Source: Nageia nagi | Taxonomy: Eukaryota > Pinophyta | Direction of reading: 5' to 3' | Assembly: GCA_050084985.1 (NCBI GenBank) | Contig: JBITNC010000001.1 | Location: 127,410,001 to 127,474,000, forward strand | Length of the DNA: 64,000 nt | In this document: positions 1 to 12,184 of the stretch, piece after piece | Numbering within the stretch: position 1 is the stretch's first letter | Layout of the letters: every line of letters starts with the position of its first letter | Made by a program: the position numbers and the translations under genes | Notes under the pieces: model-generated | Database searches by the model: none | Told to the model about the DNA's origin: nothing | The model's input: the letters and a program-made list of their open reading frames with translations, nothing else

Positions 1-2447
1 ATGTAATAAAATGCATTCAATTATTGGACATGAAAGATAAATAAGATTTTCATATCAGAAATTTATTTTTGGTGCTAAAGAATAATAAAAGAACGCAGTT
101 TGTCATTCAGGCAGAGTTCTCCTTCTAACTGCTTTACTTGGATATCATTTTTGGTATCATCTTCCACGTTCAAAGGCTTATTTATGTGCACGGGTGACGG
201 TGCAATGTATATAGAGAGTCCTATATAATTGTTGCTTGTTTAAGTCAGTTGCTATCAAAGTTTGGGTGTTTGATGCAATGGTTGGTCTTTTGATGCCAGC
301 CTTCTTGGTCAATCTATTGGAGTGTATATATGCATCATGGTTGCAAAGATCAGGAATAAATTGTTGCTAAGAGCTAACATCATGATGTGTTAAAAGCTAA
401 CTTTATGATGTTTTTGCATTCAAAGAGATTTATAATTAAATTTGTAAAATTGTCGAGAAATACCAAAAACCGTGGTTTGTTAAACACTGACAAAATCAGG
501 ATAAGTGCCTATACTATATTCAAAAATCAGTGCAAAAAACTGGAAGTATTATCTTGAACAAATCTGTGCATAAAAACAGGCTCAAGAGATCAAACATGGA
601 AAAAAAGTTAAAAGTGTACAACATAAGGTCTTTTGCTGAATGGTCAAAACACTGGAGTCAGTATATTGCAAGCTGAAAATTTGTAATCAAGTTGTGAGAG
701 TTTTTTGCACAATATTAAAAATCCTAGTTGAGCCAGTATTTTGGAAGCTGAAAATCTTATCAACTTGTAGGACGGTCTCCAAAAGATTTCAGATTATTGA
801 GGTAGTTAGAGAGAACAAATGGGATTTCTGTTGTAATCTATTAAGTTGCAAGGTTCTACATAAAAAAAGAGCGGAACAAATATATAGATTGCTGTGTACC
901 TTGTAAATAGACTGAGAGGCTGTTTCTGTAGCCTTTTTGTTCTCTGTTTATGTTGTAAGAGTAGTGACTGTAAACATTGCATGCTAACAGCATCCGAATC
1001 CTTTGGCATGCAAAGCCTGCTTCTTTTCCGAGTGTTTCAACCGTATATTTTATGTTATGGTATCTAGTTGTAATTTATATCGTATATTTTAAATTTTAGT
1101 GCTATTTATTTTGAGACTTGCTGATCACAATTTTTGCAACCATCATATATATATATTCACCTTTCAAATACTCTCTTGAGTCTTGAGTGCCACTTGCCTT
1201 TCAATGGATAGGAAGCACATCAACAAAGCAGTTAGAGAGGAAATTTAGTTTTCACCAGGATTATTACACTGAGACACTTAACCCCCTCCTTGGGAAACCT
1301 GTGCCCTTGCGTTTCCTAATTCAACACTCCTGTCGCAACTACTCCAAATACATCGACGGACAAATTTTCTCTCTATGATCTGATTTTTCAAATAAAAAAT
1401 CTAGCAATGTAGATAAAGACCATTCCATACAACAGAGTATAAAGTATAATAGAAATTATATTTATTTTTCATAACTCTGAAAAGTCCTAGAATTTTTACT
1501 AGTAAATTAATAATCTACTTGTCGTCCCCTTGCCGTTCCTGAGCTGTCCCATAAAATCTGGTCCCCGTCCTCTGCCATCCTCGGAAATGCATTTCTTTGA
1601 ACCCCCATACCCGATACTTGTGTAACTTGGTTTTCACCAATAACTAAAGCCAAAATATTTATTCAATCTGTGACACATGATTTGACTAATGACTATATGG
1701 ATGACAAATCTTATCAGACAGTGCCAAATAATAACACTTCTGGTCAACCAGTATCATAAACAATCATTTCTAGATATTATTTATTATTGTAAATGTTGTC
1801 AAATTTGAGAATTGTGTGCTATTAATCATAATTATAATTGGTGATAATGGATTCAACTACTTTTTCTATTCATGAAGCTTGTGAAGTTCAACCATGATGT
1901 TATTGATTAACTATTAATCTTGACTGGGCTGGATTAATCCTGACTTGGTGCATAGTTATTGTGTATATTTGTCATGATCATATTGCATTATTGATTATCT
2001 TTCAGAAGAGCTTCAAGGATGAAGTTGAATCAGATAGAAAGGACATGTAATATACCTAATTAACTGATCATTAGTTATCATGGGATAGGATGCATGGTAC
2101 CTCTTTCCTTAGAGGCTTTTGGACTACCAAAGGATCCAATCACCATTGTCTTTTGACAATCATTCATTCCTTTATTCAAGCATATTCTAAGTGTTATCCC
2201 TATGGGTGCATTGACATCAGTGTGCATTTTTTTCGTTTTTTTATTGCTACTGTAGTCTGTAGTTATGATCTTATAAAGTGCTTTGGTACAATTATACTAT
2301 GACCATGGTTTGTATACATTTGTGGGTAGATCATATCTTCATTAGAGATCAAATAATTTGCATATGAAAGCAAACTTCTGATTGCATGGAACTACTTGAT
2401 GTTTAGCGTTCTCTTTTATGTGATGGAATCTGTTTGCTACATTTCAG
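1..2447 (+). other. SEC11: SEC11 upstream intron (3' part), no exon found
   Basis: This AT-rich stretch ends in a polypyrimidine-like tract and AG at 2446-2447, directly before SEC11 exon 2. I searched for the short N-terminal exon (about 26 codons in plant homologues, ending just before the Gly-Met-Ile-Val segment) and found no match, so exon 1 probably lies upstream of the window. Short open frames here (for example 640-906 and 2090-2302) have no recognisable domains. The C-rich patch at about 1250-1620 resembles the ends of decayed hAT-type elements, but this is weak. Confidence 0.6.
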
Positions 2448-2560
2448 GAATGATTGTTGCAACAGAATTGGTAACATGGAAAGCATTAATGTACATCAAT
2501 GGATGTGAATCACCAGTTGCTGTTGTGCTTACAGGAAGCATGGAACCTGGATTTAAGAGA
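2448..2560 (+). CDS. SEC11: SEC11 signal peptidase catalytic subunit, exon 2
   Basis: This exon encodes part of the catalytic subunit of the ER signal peptidase complex, the serine protease that removes signal peptides from secretory and membrane proteins. The exon is 113 bp. It opens with two bases of a split Gly codon (intron phase 1), then 37 codons starting [18 protein letters not shown] and ending GSMEPGFKR. The first half is the single N-terminal membrane anchor. The Ser of the TGSMEP motif (codon 2537-2539) is the catalytic nucleophile of the Ser-His family S26B. It is bounded by AG at 2446-2447 and GTATGT at 2561. Plant homologues usually read SGSMEP, so Thr before Gly is a mild change. 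The frame is intact, so I regard this as a functional exon. Confidence 0.93.
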
Positions 2561-3668
2561 GTATGTGTTATAAGTTTTTTTTGAAATGAGCATTTTAATT
2601 TTGTGTTGAGCAATTGTGCCTGCATTCTGTTTTGCTTTCTAATTTACTTGCCCACTAACTTGAGCGCGCCTGCAATGGCTACTGGTTGCACATACTAATC
2701 CAAAGTACTCATAGACGTAAACATTTTATATTCCAAGATTGTGAGGAAGATATGACTGTGCATGGGAAATCTTTTATGCTGAAGGAGAGACAATCTTTAT
2801 GTGATTCAATTTGTTTCGTTGATTTTTCTTCTTATTGAAATATCCAAGCTGTATATTTTATAGTTGATGTTTTTCTGTCAGTAATCCTTTTCTTTAATGT
2901 TTCATGATGCGTGCAATACTTTCAAAGCTCAGTCGAGGAATCTCTCTGTTTTGGATATAATCAAGTTAGTCTTAATTTTTTCTTTGTGGAATCCTCTCTA
3001 GCCTTCGTTTGTCAATATAGACTCCACTTTATTTATGTATTTCCCAATTTCTTACTCTTAATCCTTTCTCAAGGGGCAGTGCTTCCATTGTACTACTGGT
3101 GAGCTAGCTTGTTAGCAAACATCCTAATAGCCAGACTCTGCAAAAAAACAAAAAAAAAAAAAACTTGATACATTTTTTCTTAGCTAATTGTTGGGATATT
3201 CTTGATACATTTTTTGCCTGGGATTACTTAGAAATCAACAATCACGATTTTTGCAACTATGGCCAGCATTTGTGTATTTAATGATTAATGTATCAATACT
3301 ATCAAAGCTTTCAAGTTTACACCAAAACATATATTTTATCAAAATTTTTAGTTTACACCAAAACACACACTTCATTTTGTCATCTCATATGCATCTAGTC
3401 GACACTTATGGCGTTGCTTCTCTTTATTTTTGTTATCTGAAGCATTTTATTTCTGTTTTAATCAGTAAAATAACAATACTATTCTGAATGTTAATTATTG
3501 GGTGATTAAAACAATGGGTTTCAAATAATGTCTCAAAGGCTGAGTATCTTGTCAATAAAACCTATTCTGGTAAATATATATGCCTTTTCTTTGAAATCAC
3601 AATAATTATCAGTTTCTCAGCAATAGCCTTTGCTAATTGACAATAAGTGGCTTTAACTTTTTTTTCAG
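2561..3668 (+). other. SEC11: SEC11 intron 2 (1108 bp)
   Basis: This phase-0 intron has GTATGT at its 5' end and TTTTTTTCAG at 3659-3668. It is AT-rich with T-rich runs and no recognisable coding sequence or mobile element. It is the only normal-sized intron of the gene seen here. Confidence 0.88.
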
Positions 3669-3740
3669 GGTGACATTTTGTTTCTCCATATGAGCGAAGC
3701 ACCCATTCAAACAGGAGAAGTTGTTGTATTCCATGTTGAT
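3669..3740 (+). CDS. SEC11: SEC11 signal peptidase catalytic subunit, exon 3
   Basis: The exon has 24 codons in phase 0, starting GDILFLHMSEAPIQTGEVVV and ending FHVD. This matches the segment that follows the catalytic Ser in eukaryotic SEC11 and forms part of the lumenal beta-sheet core. It is bounded by TTTTCAG (ends 3668) and GTACGT (3741). It joins in frame with exons 2 and 4, giving the conserved order [34 protein letters not shown]. There are no stops. Confidence 0.93.
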
Positions 3741-4297
3741 GTACGTATTTCTGTTCGTCTTCAATTTTTGTTTCTCAAGCAAAACAGGATTTTGCGTTGA
3801 TAAATGGTGAGAGGCAAAAAGGATGCATGTCATATGCACTTGAAGTCTGTGATCTGTGATAGCAAAAATAGAGCACAATGTACAAGACAACAAAAAAACG
3901 GAATGGACTTACAGAGCCATTCTGCTTTGTCATTTTAACTTACTTGGTTCCCTCCAACTTTTCCATCATTTACCTGTGAGCTCTTCCTTTGTTTTCCATA
4001 TTTTTTTCGATCAATTAAAATTGAGCTTTCAAGGCTAAATGGAAATTGATAGTCAATAATTTCACTTGTAATAAAATTTAATTTTTCATTTGACATTGAC
4101 ATTTCAAATTCCTTTCGTTGTTTTGATGACAAATTGATTCAAAATAAACTAGGACTCGTTTGTGATGAATGGTCATACTAAGCATGTAGACGAGGAATTA
4201 TATCAATCAAATCTGATAATAACTATTTCTATCAACTGATTTTACAAAAACCTATCTGTAGCCCTTGTTGCCATCCACATTTTACAAATGTTGTCAG

Positions 4298-4446
4298 TTT
4301 TGACTATTGAGTGGCAATACTAGTGATTATGACCTTGTATTCCAAATCAATCTTTTGAGCTTTAGTTGTAAGTTTTGACTATTAAGTGGCAGTACTAGTG
4401 ATTATGACCTTGTAGTCCAAATCAATCTTTTGAGCTTTAGTTATGA
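4298..4446 (+). repeat. 75-bp tandem duplication
   Basis: Two adjacent copies, starting at about 4298 and 4373, each begin TTTGACTATT and continue through a shared stretch ending in GAGCTTTAGTT. They differ at a few positions. No coding content is seen. Confidence 0.85.
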
Positions 4447-4869
4447 GATTATTCATTACCTATTAAAATTGATCTCAGTTGGATTTCTTTAGACTCAACA
4501 CATAGTTATTGTCAATATATTTGAAGATCATATATTTTATATTCTTCTTGAGCTTCAAGAACAAAGCTCTTTCAATGTGGGATGGCTTGTTATATGGCTA
4601 ATTAATTTATCACTAGTTGTCACAGGACACCTTGTAAGGGTGTAACTCTTTGGTCCCACAAATAGTCATATGTATAATCACTTGTACATACAAATCATAT
4701 CTTTCTTTATGAATATAAAATGTTACCTTTATATTTATAATTCCTTGTATATTTCCCTTACAGTTATAGACTACTACACTCATAAACCATGCAAAAGAAT
4801 TTTAGTTAACTCGAAATGCTTTGGATATGTTTTTATGTGTTAGGCATTTCCACATTAGACCAGACCCGT

Positions 4870-5440
4870 ATTGTTGACTATGCAACACACCCCTAATTTT
4901 GCAAAATTTGGGGACCCACTATCAGCAAACAGGAGTAATGCCTTGAAAGTGATTTGGGAAGGGCGTAAAATCTGAAGTTTGGTTACTATTGGTTGCAACA
5001 TCTATGAGCTTGAGCTCGAGAGGACCAAAACCATAGCTTCGAATATCTCAAAATATGGAGGTTGGCCAAATTGACTCAAAATGGGTCTATTCCTCGACAT
5101 CACTGGGAGGGACAAATTCGAGCAAAAAAACCACTAAGTATAGAGCTCCAAAATGGTGGTCGCATGATTTGGTAGAGATACATATCCAACTTCCAAGAAT
5201 GGTGTGACCGTGCATTCAAAACCCCTCCATTGGTCTTCCCAAGTGGCCTCTTGCATGTGGGAAAAATGGCAACAAAGTGTTTATAAATACCCCCCATCAC
5301 ATTGAGAAATGACTAAGTCCCTAGCCAACATGCCACATTCCTAATTTTTTTGAAGGGTGCGAATGCAAGTGACAATGAATTGGTTATAAATGGGCCTCAT
5401 GTTCTTCAAAATGGCTAAGTCCCAACTACATCTTAAGAGA
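4870..5440 (+). mobile_element. Fragment of Ty3-type element repeat region
   Basis: At about 4871-4919 the sequence has an imperfect inverted motif (TTGTTGACTATGCAACAC) followed by CACCCCTAATTTTGC and TTTGGGGACCC. The same layout occurs at 21602-21650 and, reversed, at 45742-45775, where it sits at the start of a gypsy repeat region. The following 500 bp are repeat-like, non-coding and end against a reversed copia LTR. I infer a fragment of the same gypsy family. Confidence 0.45.
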
Positions 5441-6330
5441 GGAGGAAGACCTCTATTTATAGGATAAAGTCCTCTCTTTAACCACCCTTTTACCCAAGGG
5501 TTCTAATTGAAACTTGTAAAATATTTAATTCACTAAATACTTAAAGGTATTTAGAGATACTCTAAGTATTAAGTGGGTTACATAAAGGAGAGGTATTACA
5601 CAATAATGCATTATAAATTCTAACATTCCCTGTTAATGCAATATTGGATGGAGAGTCAAGAAGATAGAGAGAGAAAGAGGAGGAGAGTTCTCCATAATAA
5701 TACAATCGGAGATGAAAACTTGCGAGAAAGTAATAGAATTTAGAAGGTTCTATAAGGCTTAACTACTTAACCATTTTAACAAATGCTTTGCAATACAATC
5801 ATTAACCACAAATGGTTTCAATGTACAAGAGTAGTCATTCAACAAGTTGACATGATGAGTTTCTATGAACCTGCATATCTGAAGTAGGTAACCTGCAATC
5901 TCTGGAAGAAACTTGCAAGTTACAAATAACTCATAAACAAGATCAGTAAGATGCATCATAATGCACATTATCAACCATGATATATACATGCACATCACAA
6001 AATATATCACATATGAGCATGTATATCAATGATATATAAATATCCAATGTACATAATATCAAATGCACTATCAACCAAGTGATATAAGTGCATTATCAAC
6101 AAGGATATATGAAATATCTACAGAAATATACGAAATATCCACAAGTGCACAAACAAAATGTGCACAACATGATCACCAATCATCGTAAAAAAAAATTGAC
6201 TTTGGATTTTGATTTTTGTTTGTTTTAGATCATTATTTGTGTTTGTTTTTGGTATGAAGTTGTCATCATATCATAACATTACCCCTTGAGGGCAACTTCA
6301 TTAATAAATTCATACTTTTAAACTTCTCAA
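5441..6330 (-). mobile_element. Copia element 3' end with partial LTR, truncated
   Basis: Read on the minus strand, this segment matches the region between pol and the 3' LTR of the complete copia element at 46595-55341. It has the pol C-terminal LPSRG codons at about 6285-6300, a shared untranslated stretch, and an LTR start (TGTTAGAATTTATAA) whose first base is 5625. A TATA box of the LTR (TATAAATA on minus) lies at 5454-5461. The LTR is cut at about 5440. It is more diverged than the complete copy and therefore older. Confidence 0.75.
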
Positions 6331-6651
6331 ATGTTTGAGGAGACTATAACCAAATATAGCAAAATTATATTTCTCAATATAAATTTTTCAGGCCATCATA
6401 TGTTAAGATACATTATACACATGCTATCTTAACCAAACCATGAGCCATTAAATGTCAACTTGTTTATGGCATCAAATTAATATACATAAGCCACACAAAA
6501 TAACTTGACTATGCCACCAAGTCAAGATTTACGACCCACAAAAAATGCCACAAAATGCCAACTTGACCATGCTACTAATCAAGATGCATATGATGGACGA
6601 AGGTAGCACTAATCCATTAACATGGATTCAACTTCCATCAATGGTAAACAT

Positions 6652-6816
6652 TTGCAATTTTGGAGAAGGGCAAATCTTTTCAACCACTTTAACAATTTGC
6701 AATCATGGAGAAGTGTGAACCTTTTTAACTACGCCAATAGTTTGCAATTTTGGAGAAGGGCGAACCTTTTTAACCACTCCAATAGTTTGCAATTTTGGAG
6801 AAGGGTGAACCTTTTA
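6652..6816. repeat. 45-bp tandem repeat, about 3.7 copies
   Basis: Units begin at 6652, 6697, 6742 and 6787. Each starts TTGCAATTTTGGAGAAGGG or a close variant and continues to CCACTCCAATAGT or similar. The length is a multiple of three, so the + frame stays open and repeats a 15-residue unit (LQFWRRANLFNH...). That is probably a by-product, not a protein. The array lies upstream, in minus orientation, of the copia pol end at about 6290. Confidence 0.85.
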
Positions 6817-6859
6817 ACTACAACAATTAGCAAACAAATAACCAACAATGTGGCATAAA

Positions 6860-7914
6860 TTCATAAACATGGATACAACTTCCCCAACAAGGAAGTAAAC
6901 AAATGTGGCCAAAGCAATAAGATTTGGGCATAAGAAAAATGGCAAAACATAATTATCATTGAATCAATATGCATCATCACACATTAACTGATGATTAATA
7001 TTATTCAATATGATATTCCCCCTTAAAGGTTTAAGAAATTAAAAAATATTTAAACTTGTCAGGTGGTAATGGCATTAAAAAAAAATCCCCCTCCATGTGC
7101 AATAATAAGAACTTGCAATAAGTAGGAATAATGCAATATGTGTCACGCATGCTAAGAAAGTATTTACAACTTCCATCCACCATAACTTCTTCTACAGCAC
7201 AAAGTTGCACGGCCAAGAGGCTCAACAGTGCATGTATAATGACTCATCCTAGAAAAAAAAAGTTGTAAGGATCCAAACACACCCTCAAGTAAAAATTAGT
7301 AAATTCAATTCCACAAACCTTGATGTTAGGCCTAGGGCATCAATTACAAGCATAACAACACAATATTGCCAACGTTTGAACTAGGGCATCCGCTACAAAC
7401 TCACACAATGCAAGTATGCCAACGCTTGTCTCATACATGCATAAATGGACACACAACGTTGCAATAATGAACACAAGTAAAACACAATATGAGATCCGAA
7501 AGCCCAACGCCTATATAAGATGTACAATGCTCAACAATACAATACCAGGTCCAATAGGGCTGATGTTGGCCTCCAAAGAGCCAATTAGGGCATAATTGAA
7601 TATCTCTCACTACTGGACAAATGATAGAACCATGTGATAGCCTTGCTCCCTCAGAACCTGAATCCTCTCCATCGAAGGAGCCCTCCTTTGATCTTGGTGG
7701 CCAACCGAATGGCAAAAGCTCAACCTCATAATACTATTGGATGGGCAAGGGTGCTGCACCAATGCCGTACATGATCAGGATCCCTCAGCCTAAAAGCCTT
7801 CCTAGATGCTGTACCTAGGGGATTGCTTAGTGCTGCTAAATGAGGCTCCAATGTCTCTTTACACACTCAACTTTGTCCAGATCTCACCTAGGAGTCATCA
7901 CCTAGCTCCTTAAT
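6860..7914. other. No gene or recognisable element
   Basis: This is AT-rich sequence with short open frames only (7031-7225 and 7431-7715, both minus) and no family I can recognise. Similar short phrases such as GCCAACG with GCATC recur at about 7320-7430, suggesting repeat-derived DNA. Confidence 0.5.
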
Positions 7915-8110
7915 CCCAACGTTAGCCTCTTAGGAGCTTAGAATGCCCAACGTGGGTGTCTAGGGGTTAGGCATGCCAATTTGGGGGTCTGGAGTGCATT
8001 AAGTGCCAATGTGGGGGTCTAGGAGTACCACACATGCCCATGTGGGTCAAGGAGTCATGCATGGGGTCAAGGTGTCATGTTGGGCCAACGTGGGGGTATG
8101 GGAGCATCCC
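7915..8110. repeat. Diverged short tandem repeat (about 30 bp units)
   Basis: About six units share the core CCAACGTGGGGGTCTAGGAG or CCCATGTGGG followed by CATG. They start near 7917, 7950, 7976, 8010, 8038 and 8086. Unit length drifts between about 26 and 48 bp. GC content is higher than in the flanks. No coding sequence is seen. Confidence 0.7.
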
Positions 8111-9870
8111 CAAGGCTGACACATGCATATAAGTGCCCATCCATCCATCTAAGTGTAATAACAGAGTTTGGGATTCTCACAATCAAGATCACGATCTCCA
8201 AGTACAATAATAACACCTAATCTAAGCTTGGGAGGGAGATGTCCTACTTGGGGCTCACACTGGGGTCCATTGACCCATTAAGTCTTCTATCCCAAAAATA
8301 GGCCCTTGGACCAATAAATAAAATCCTAACAACATTGGAAAGATTAAATTTAATCCTATCCCTTAAAATTGAGCGGAGCAAGTAAAATTGTGCCACTTGG
8401 AGGCTTCAAAATGGAGGTCAAAGTCCTCATTGACCGACGGATACGCGGGTTTGTTTTTGGTGATCAAATGCCATGTCAGGCGGCTTCACTAGTTGTAGGT
8501 GGTTTGAAATCTCCTCACGTGGGTGACTTAGTATTTGCACCCTTTTAGAGTGGTCAACATTTAAAAAGGCGAGGTCAACCTTGACAAGTGCGTGCGGGCT
8601 ATTTTCTATTCCCAAAACTTTACTACCTCCACGTGACTGGTGGATCGCAGGCACATACTGAGTTAGGTAGGCGGCTTCAGACTTGCACGTCGGTTTCCAC
8701 TATGGTCCCCTTGTTTCCCCCCATCGGCCTCCACGTCTGAGGATTGGGTGGCTACTTGATGTGGCTCCAAATGAGTGGGGTCTCCACTGTTTTCCTCATC
8801 GTCGATTAGTCAAAAGACATGCTAGCACCTGGTTATATGACTTCCCCATCTTGTTGTCTCCTCCACTATGTTGGGTACCTCGTTGGCCCCTCTTCACATT
8901 GCCCTGCTGGTGTTTGATTCAACAATCCTGTGTCATATGTGCAAGCGGCAGATAGATGTCAAACTCCTCACATTGAATTTGAAGACTTCCACACCTCCAT
9001 AACACTGAAGGCTTTTTGCAGAGGCTAATCTCCCTAATAGCGGCCAGGCTTCTCTCTGAGCTCCTTGTACATGTTTAACCTCCAAGCGATGGACCTCTTC
9101 CATGTCGGCTTTGTTTCAATAGTTGCCTATAGGTCGGCTTAGGCTATTGGCGCCCCTTCTCGCACGTGCGGCCGAATTCCTACATACGGCTCCCACACAA
9201 ACGTCTGGGGTCCATTGGTTGTGGCACAAACTCTCTTGTGTGCGAGGGTGAGGTGGAGAGTATTTTCCATCTGTCACTTTAAACTTGCCTATCATCCTTT
9301 TTCATCCGATTGGTATTTTTGAAATAAACTTAGGTATTTCCAATGCATTGCAACCATTAACGTATAATTGACATATTTTAATTTTTAACCTTTTACGAAG
9401 GTTTCACCATGCCAATAATTAAAACTCTTTTGAAATACCTTATTTCAAACTAAATAATCGAAATTTATAATAATAATCTTTAATTATTATTTAAAAATTT
9501 GAAATTTTTACGTATTTGAAAAATAGCTTAAACTTAATATTGAGTAAAGCTCCTAAATTTTAAATACTCTTGTAGGACCTACGCCTACACCATCGAAATG
9601 AAGATTATGCCTTTATTACAGAGAGAAAATAGAGATTTAAAATTTCACCATTAAACGGATCCAGATTTGGATCAGCGGATCAAAAGGTGTGCTAGGCATA
9701 AAGGCATGCACAGCCTCGTTGAGACGACCCTTCTTGGAAGAGAGTTTGAGAGACTTCCAACAACAATATGAATGCAATCATATGTGCAACATAACCCCTA
9801 AAAACTCAAACATTGCACTCAAAGGGCCACACGAGGGTTTTCAAGAAAGGCATAAACTTCAGGAAGGAAA
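8111..9870. other. No gene recognised; repeat-derived DNA
   Basis: The part from 8400 to 9260 is less AT-rich than its surroundings. It has an 88-90-codon open frame on each strand (8683-8955 + and 8427-8654 -) with no domain I recognise. The part from 9290 to 9560 is very AT-rich. I see no promoter, RNA gene or splice-bounded exon. Confidence 0.45.
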
Positions 9871-9879
9871 GCAATGAAC

Positions 9880-11150
9880 TTAGGTATGTGTTTTCGAGAA
9901 TGGCTTGTCCAAATCCGAAAATGAGGACATAGGTATGGTAGAGGGTGCAAAATTGAGCAAGTTTGACCTTGAAGATGATGGATTTGGACCAAAGATGCAA
10001 AATCTATGTCTAGGTGCACATTTGGGGGGGCTTTGGTGATATCAAAGCCCAAATTTTAGTGCCTAGCTTCTAGGCATGACAAATGGTGAAAATTTTGAAG
10101 TGTCCAAACAAAATTTTGAAGAAATGGGAGCATGCACAAGGTGATTCTAAGGCACTTTAGGTCTTGGAAATTTCGATTTTGAACAAGTTCGAGGCCCCAA
10201 AACCTTAGGCACACTTTTCCATGTCATTGAATGCATCAAAGAGGTTCATTTTGGCACCTAACTCCAAGAGGCAAAATGGGATTTTGCTAAAAATCAAATT
10301 TAAACTCATGGTTGGATAGAAGGGGCTATTCTAAGACACATTAACACTTGAAATTTTCAATTTTGGTCAAGTTTAGAGGCCTAAAAGGTTAGGTGCACAT
10401 TTCCATACCATTGAGTGCCTTAAAGGGGTGTGAAATGGCACCTAGAACAAGCAGACAAAATTGGATTTTGGGAGAAAATCAATTTTGAAGAGATGAGAAC
10501 ATGCACAAGGCCATTCTAAGGCACTTTAGGTCTTGGAATTTGTGATTTTGATCAACTTTTTCACCTCAAAACCCTAGGCACATTTTTCCATGACATTGAG
10601 GCATCCAAAGGGGTGATTTTTAGCGCTTAACTCCTAGAGGCAAAATGGTATGGTGGGAAAAATGAAATTGGAATTCATAGGTGCATGGAAGAGCCCATTT
10701 TAAACACATTTAAACTATGAATGTTTGCATTTTGAGCAAGTTTGATGCCCCAAAAAGTTAGGCGGGGTTTTCCAAGGCTTTGAGAGTCTCAAAGGGGTGA
10801 AAACTAACTCCTAAATCAAGGAGAAAAGTACAAATTTGCAAGGAAACAAATTCTAAGCACATCATTGCATGGGGAGGGCCATTTCAAACATATTTAGAAC
10901 TTGAAAATTTGATTTTTGACAATGGTGCCCAAAATCCTAGGCGCACTTCTACATGGCATTGAGATCATCAAAGGCATGAGAAATGGCACCTATCTTCATG
11001 GAGAAAAACCAAATTTTGGGCATGCCAAGGCATAGAAGGGGTCATTCTAAGCACAATTAATCTTTGAAATTTTCCATTTTGACCATTCTTGAGGCCTCAA
11101 ATATCAAGGCGCACTTCTACATGGCATTGGTCATCAAAGTTAGGTAGGGT
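9880..11150. repeat. Satellite-like array, about 183-bp units, about 6-7 copies
   Basis: An anchor phrase (TTCCATGTCATTGA and variants) recurs at 10217, 10401, 10586, 10769, about 10948 and about 11115. The spacings are about 184, 185, 183, 179 and 167 bp. Each unit also carries CCTAGGCACA or TTAGG before the anchor and a CATGGAAGAGCC or CATGCACAAGGCCATTCTAAG block after it. Copies differ at many positions, so the array is old. The right end abuts a reversed copia protease fragment. Confidence 0.82.
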
Positions 11151-12153
11151 TTTCCAGTCATATGATTGAAACAACCACTGTCCAGATACCAAATCTGATC
11201 ATCAACAACTTCAAAGTCGTGCATCAAAAATAGGTTGACATCGCAATTGGACTTTTCAATGAAGTTGGCTTTGGGTTGTTTCTTCTTCTTCTAGAAACAT
11301 TGTTGTTCTATGTGATCGTCTTTACCACAAAAGTCACGATGTTGGGGGGATGAGCTTTGGTTACGACCTTATGAGCGACCTCTTCTTCTACCGCGACTGC
11401 CTCTACGACCTCTATCACCATGGCCTCTTTCGCGGCCTCTTGAAGAAGAGTTGGAATTGGAGAAAGTGGAAGCTTGATCATTCTTTCTAAGCTTACTTGG
11501 AAAGCTTGATCAAGCTCATCAAACCTATCTTTGATTCTTTTCTCATAGGTCTGTAAGCTTCCAAGTAACTCAATCAAAGTGAGTTGAGACATGTCCTTAG
11601 ACTCCTCTATTGCAATGGTGATGAGCTCAAACCACTGAGGAAGACTTCTAAGAACCTTTTCAATAATTCGGGTGTCATTAAGATCCTCACCATGAGAATG
11701 AATGGCAATGACCAGGTTCTGAACTTTGTTCATGAAGACCTCAATGGTCTCATCATTAGCCATTTTGAGAGATTCAAAGTCTCTTCGGAGCATTTGCAGC
11801 TTGGCGACTCTGACCTTGTCAAAACCCTTGCAGGCACTCTCAAGCGTATCCCAAGCATCTTTTGAAACTTTGCATTCTGCTATCCTAGGAAAGATTGAAA
11901 CATCTATACCACTTTGTAATGCAAACAAAGCTTTGGCATCCTTCTTCTGGGTGTCCAAAAGCTCCTTTTTCTCATTTGCTGTGAGTAGTGCAAATATTGC
12001 TGCATTTACTTCTGTATAACCCTGAGAGATAAGAGTCCACAGGTCTTGAAATATGAGAAAAGTTCTCATTTTGATGCTCCATTATTCATAGTGTTCAAAA
12101 TGAACATAGGGATCGACAACTAAGAGAAATTTCCATCCTTTGAATCCATTTTA
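11136..12153 (-). pseudogene. Copia (TNT1-like) Gag-protease fragment
   Basis: The minus strand encodes a copia-type Gag with the UBN2/retrotrans-gag fold. A start lies near 12153, and a long open part (12069-11308) includes MRTFLIFQDLWTL, KDAWDTLESACKG and QNLVIAIHSHGE. One in-frame stop lies near the N-terminus. A frameshift follows the basic region. The zinc knuckle near 11285-11340 reads DFCGKDDHIEQQC, with Arg where the first Cys should be. It continues to a protease segment with the D-S-G motif (WYLDSGCFNHMTG) at about 11165-11200. The sequence stops where the 183-bp array begins, so integrase, RT and RNase H are missing. Its LTR and primer site lie immediately upstream (12167-13435). 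Confidence 0.85.
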
Positions 12154-12166
12154 ACCCAATAAATCG

Positions 12167-12184
12167 TACAACTTTGATACCAAT
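12167..12184 (-). promoter_or_regulatory. Primer-binding site of reversed copia fragment
   Basis: On the minus strand, TTGGTATCAAAGTTGTACG follows directly after an LTR end (...TTCTTCA). It matches the usual initiator-Met tRNA primer site of plant copia elements, with A for G in the GAG part. It lies between the LTR and the gag start. Confidence 0.75.
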
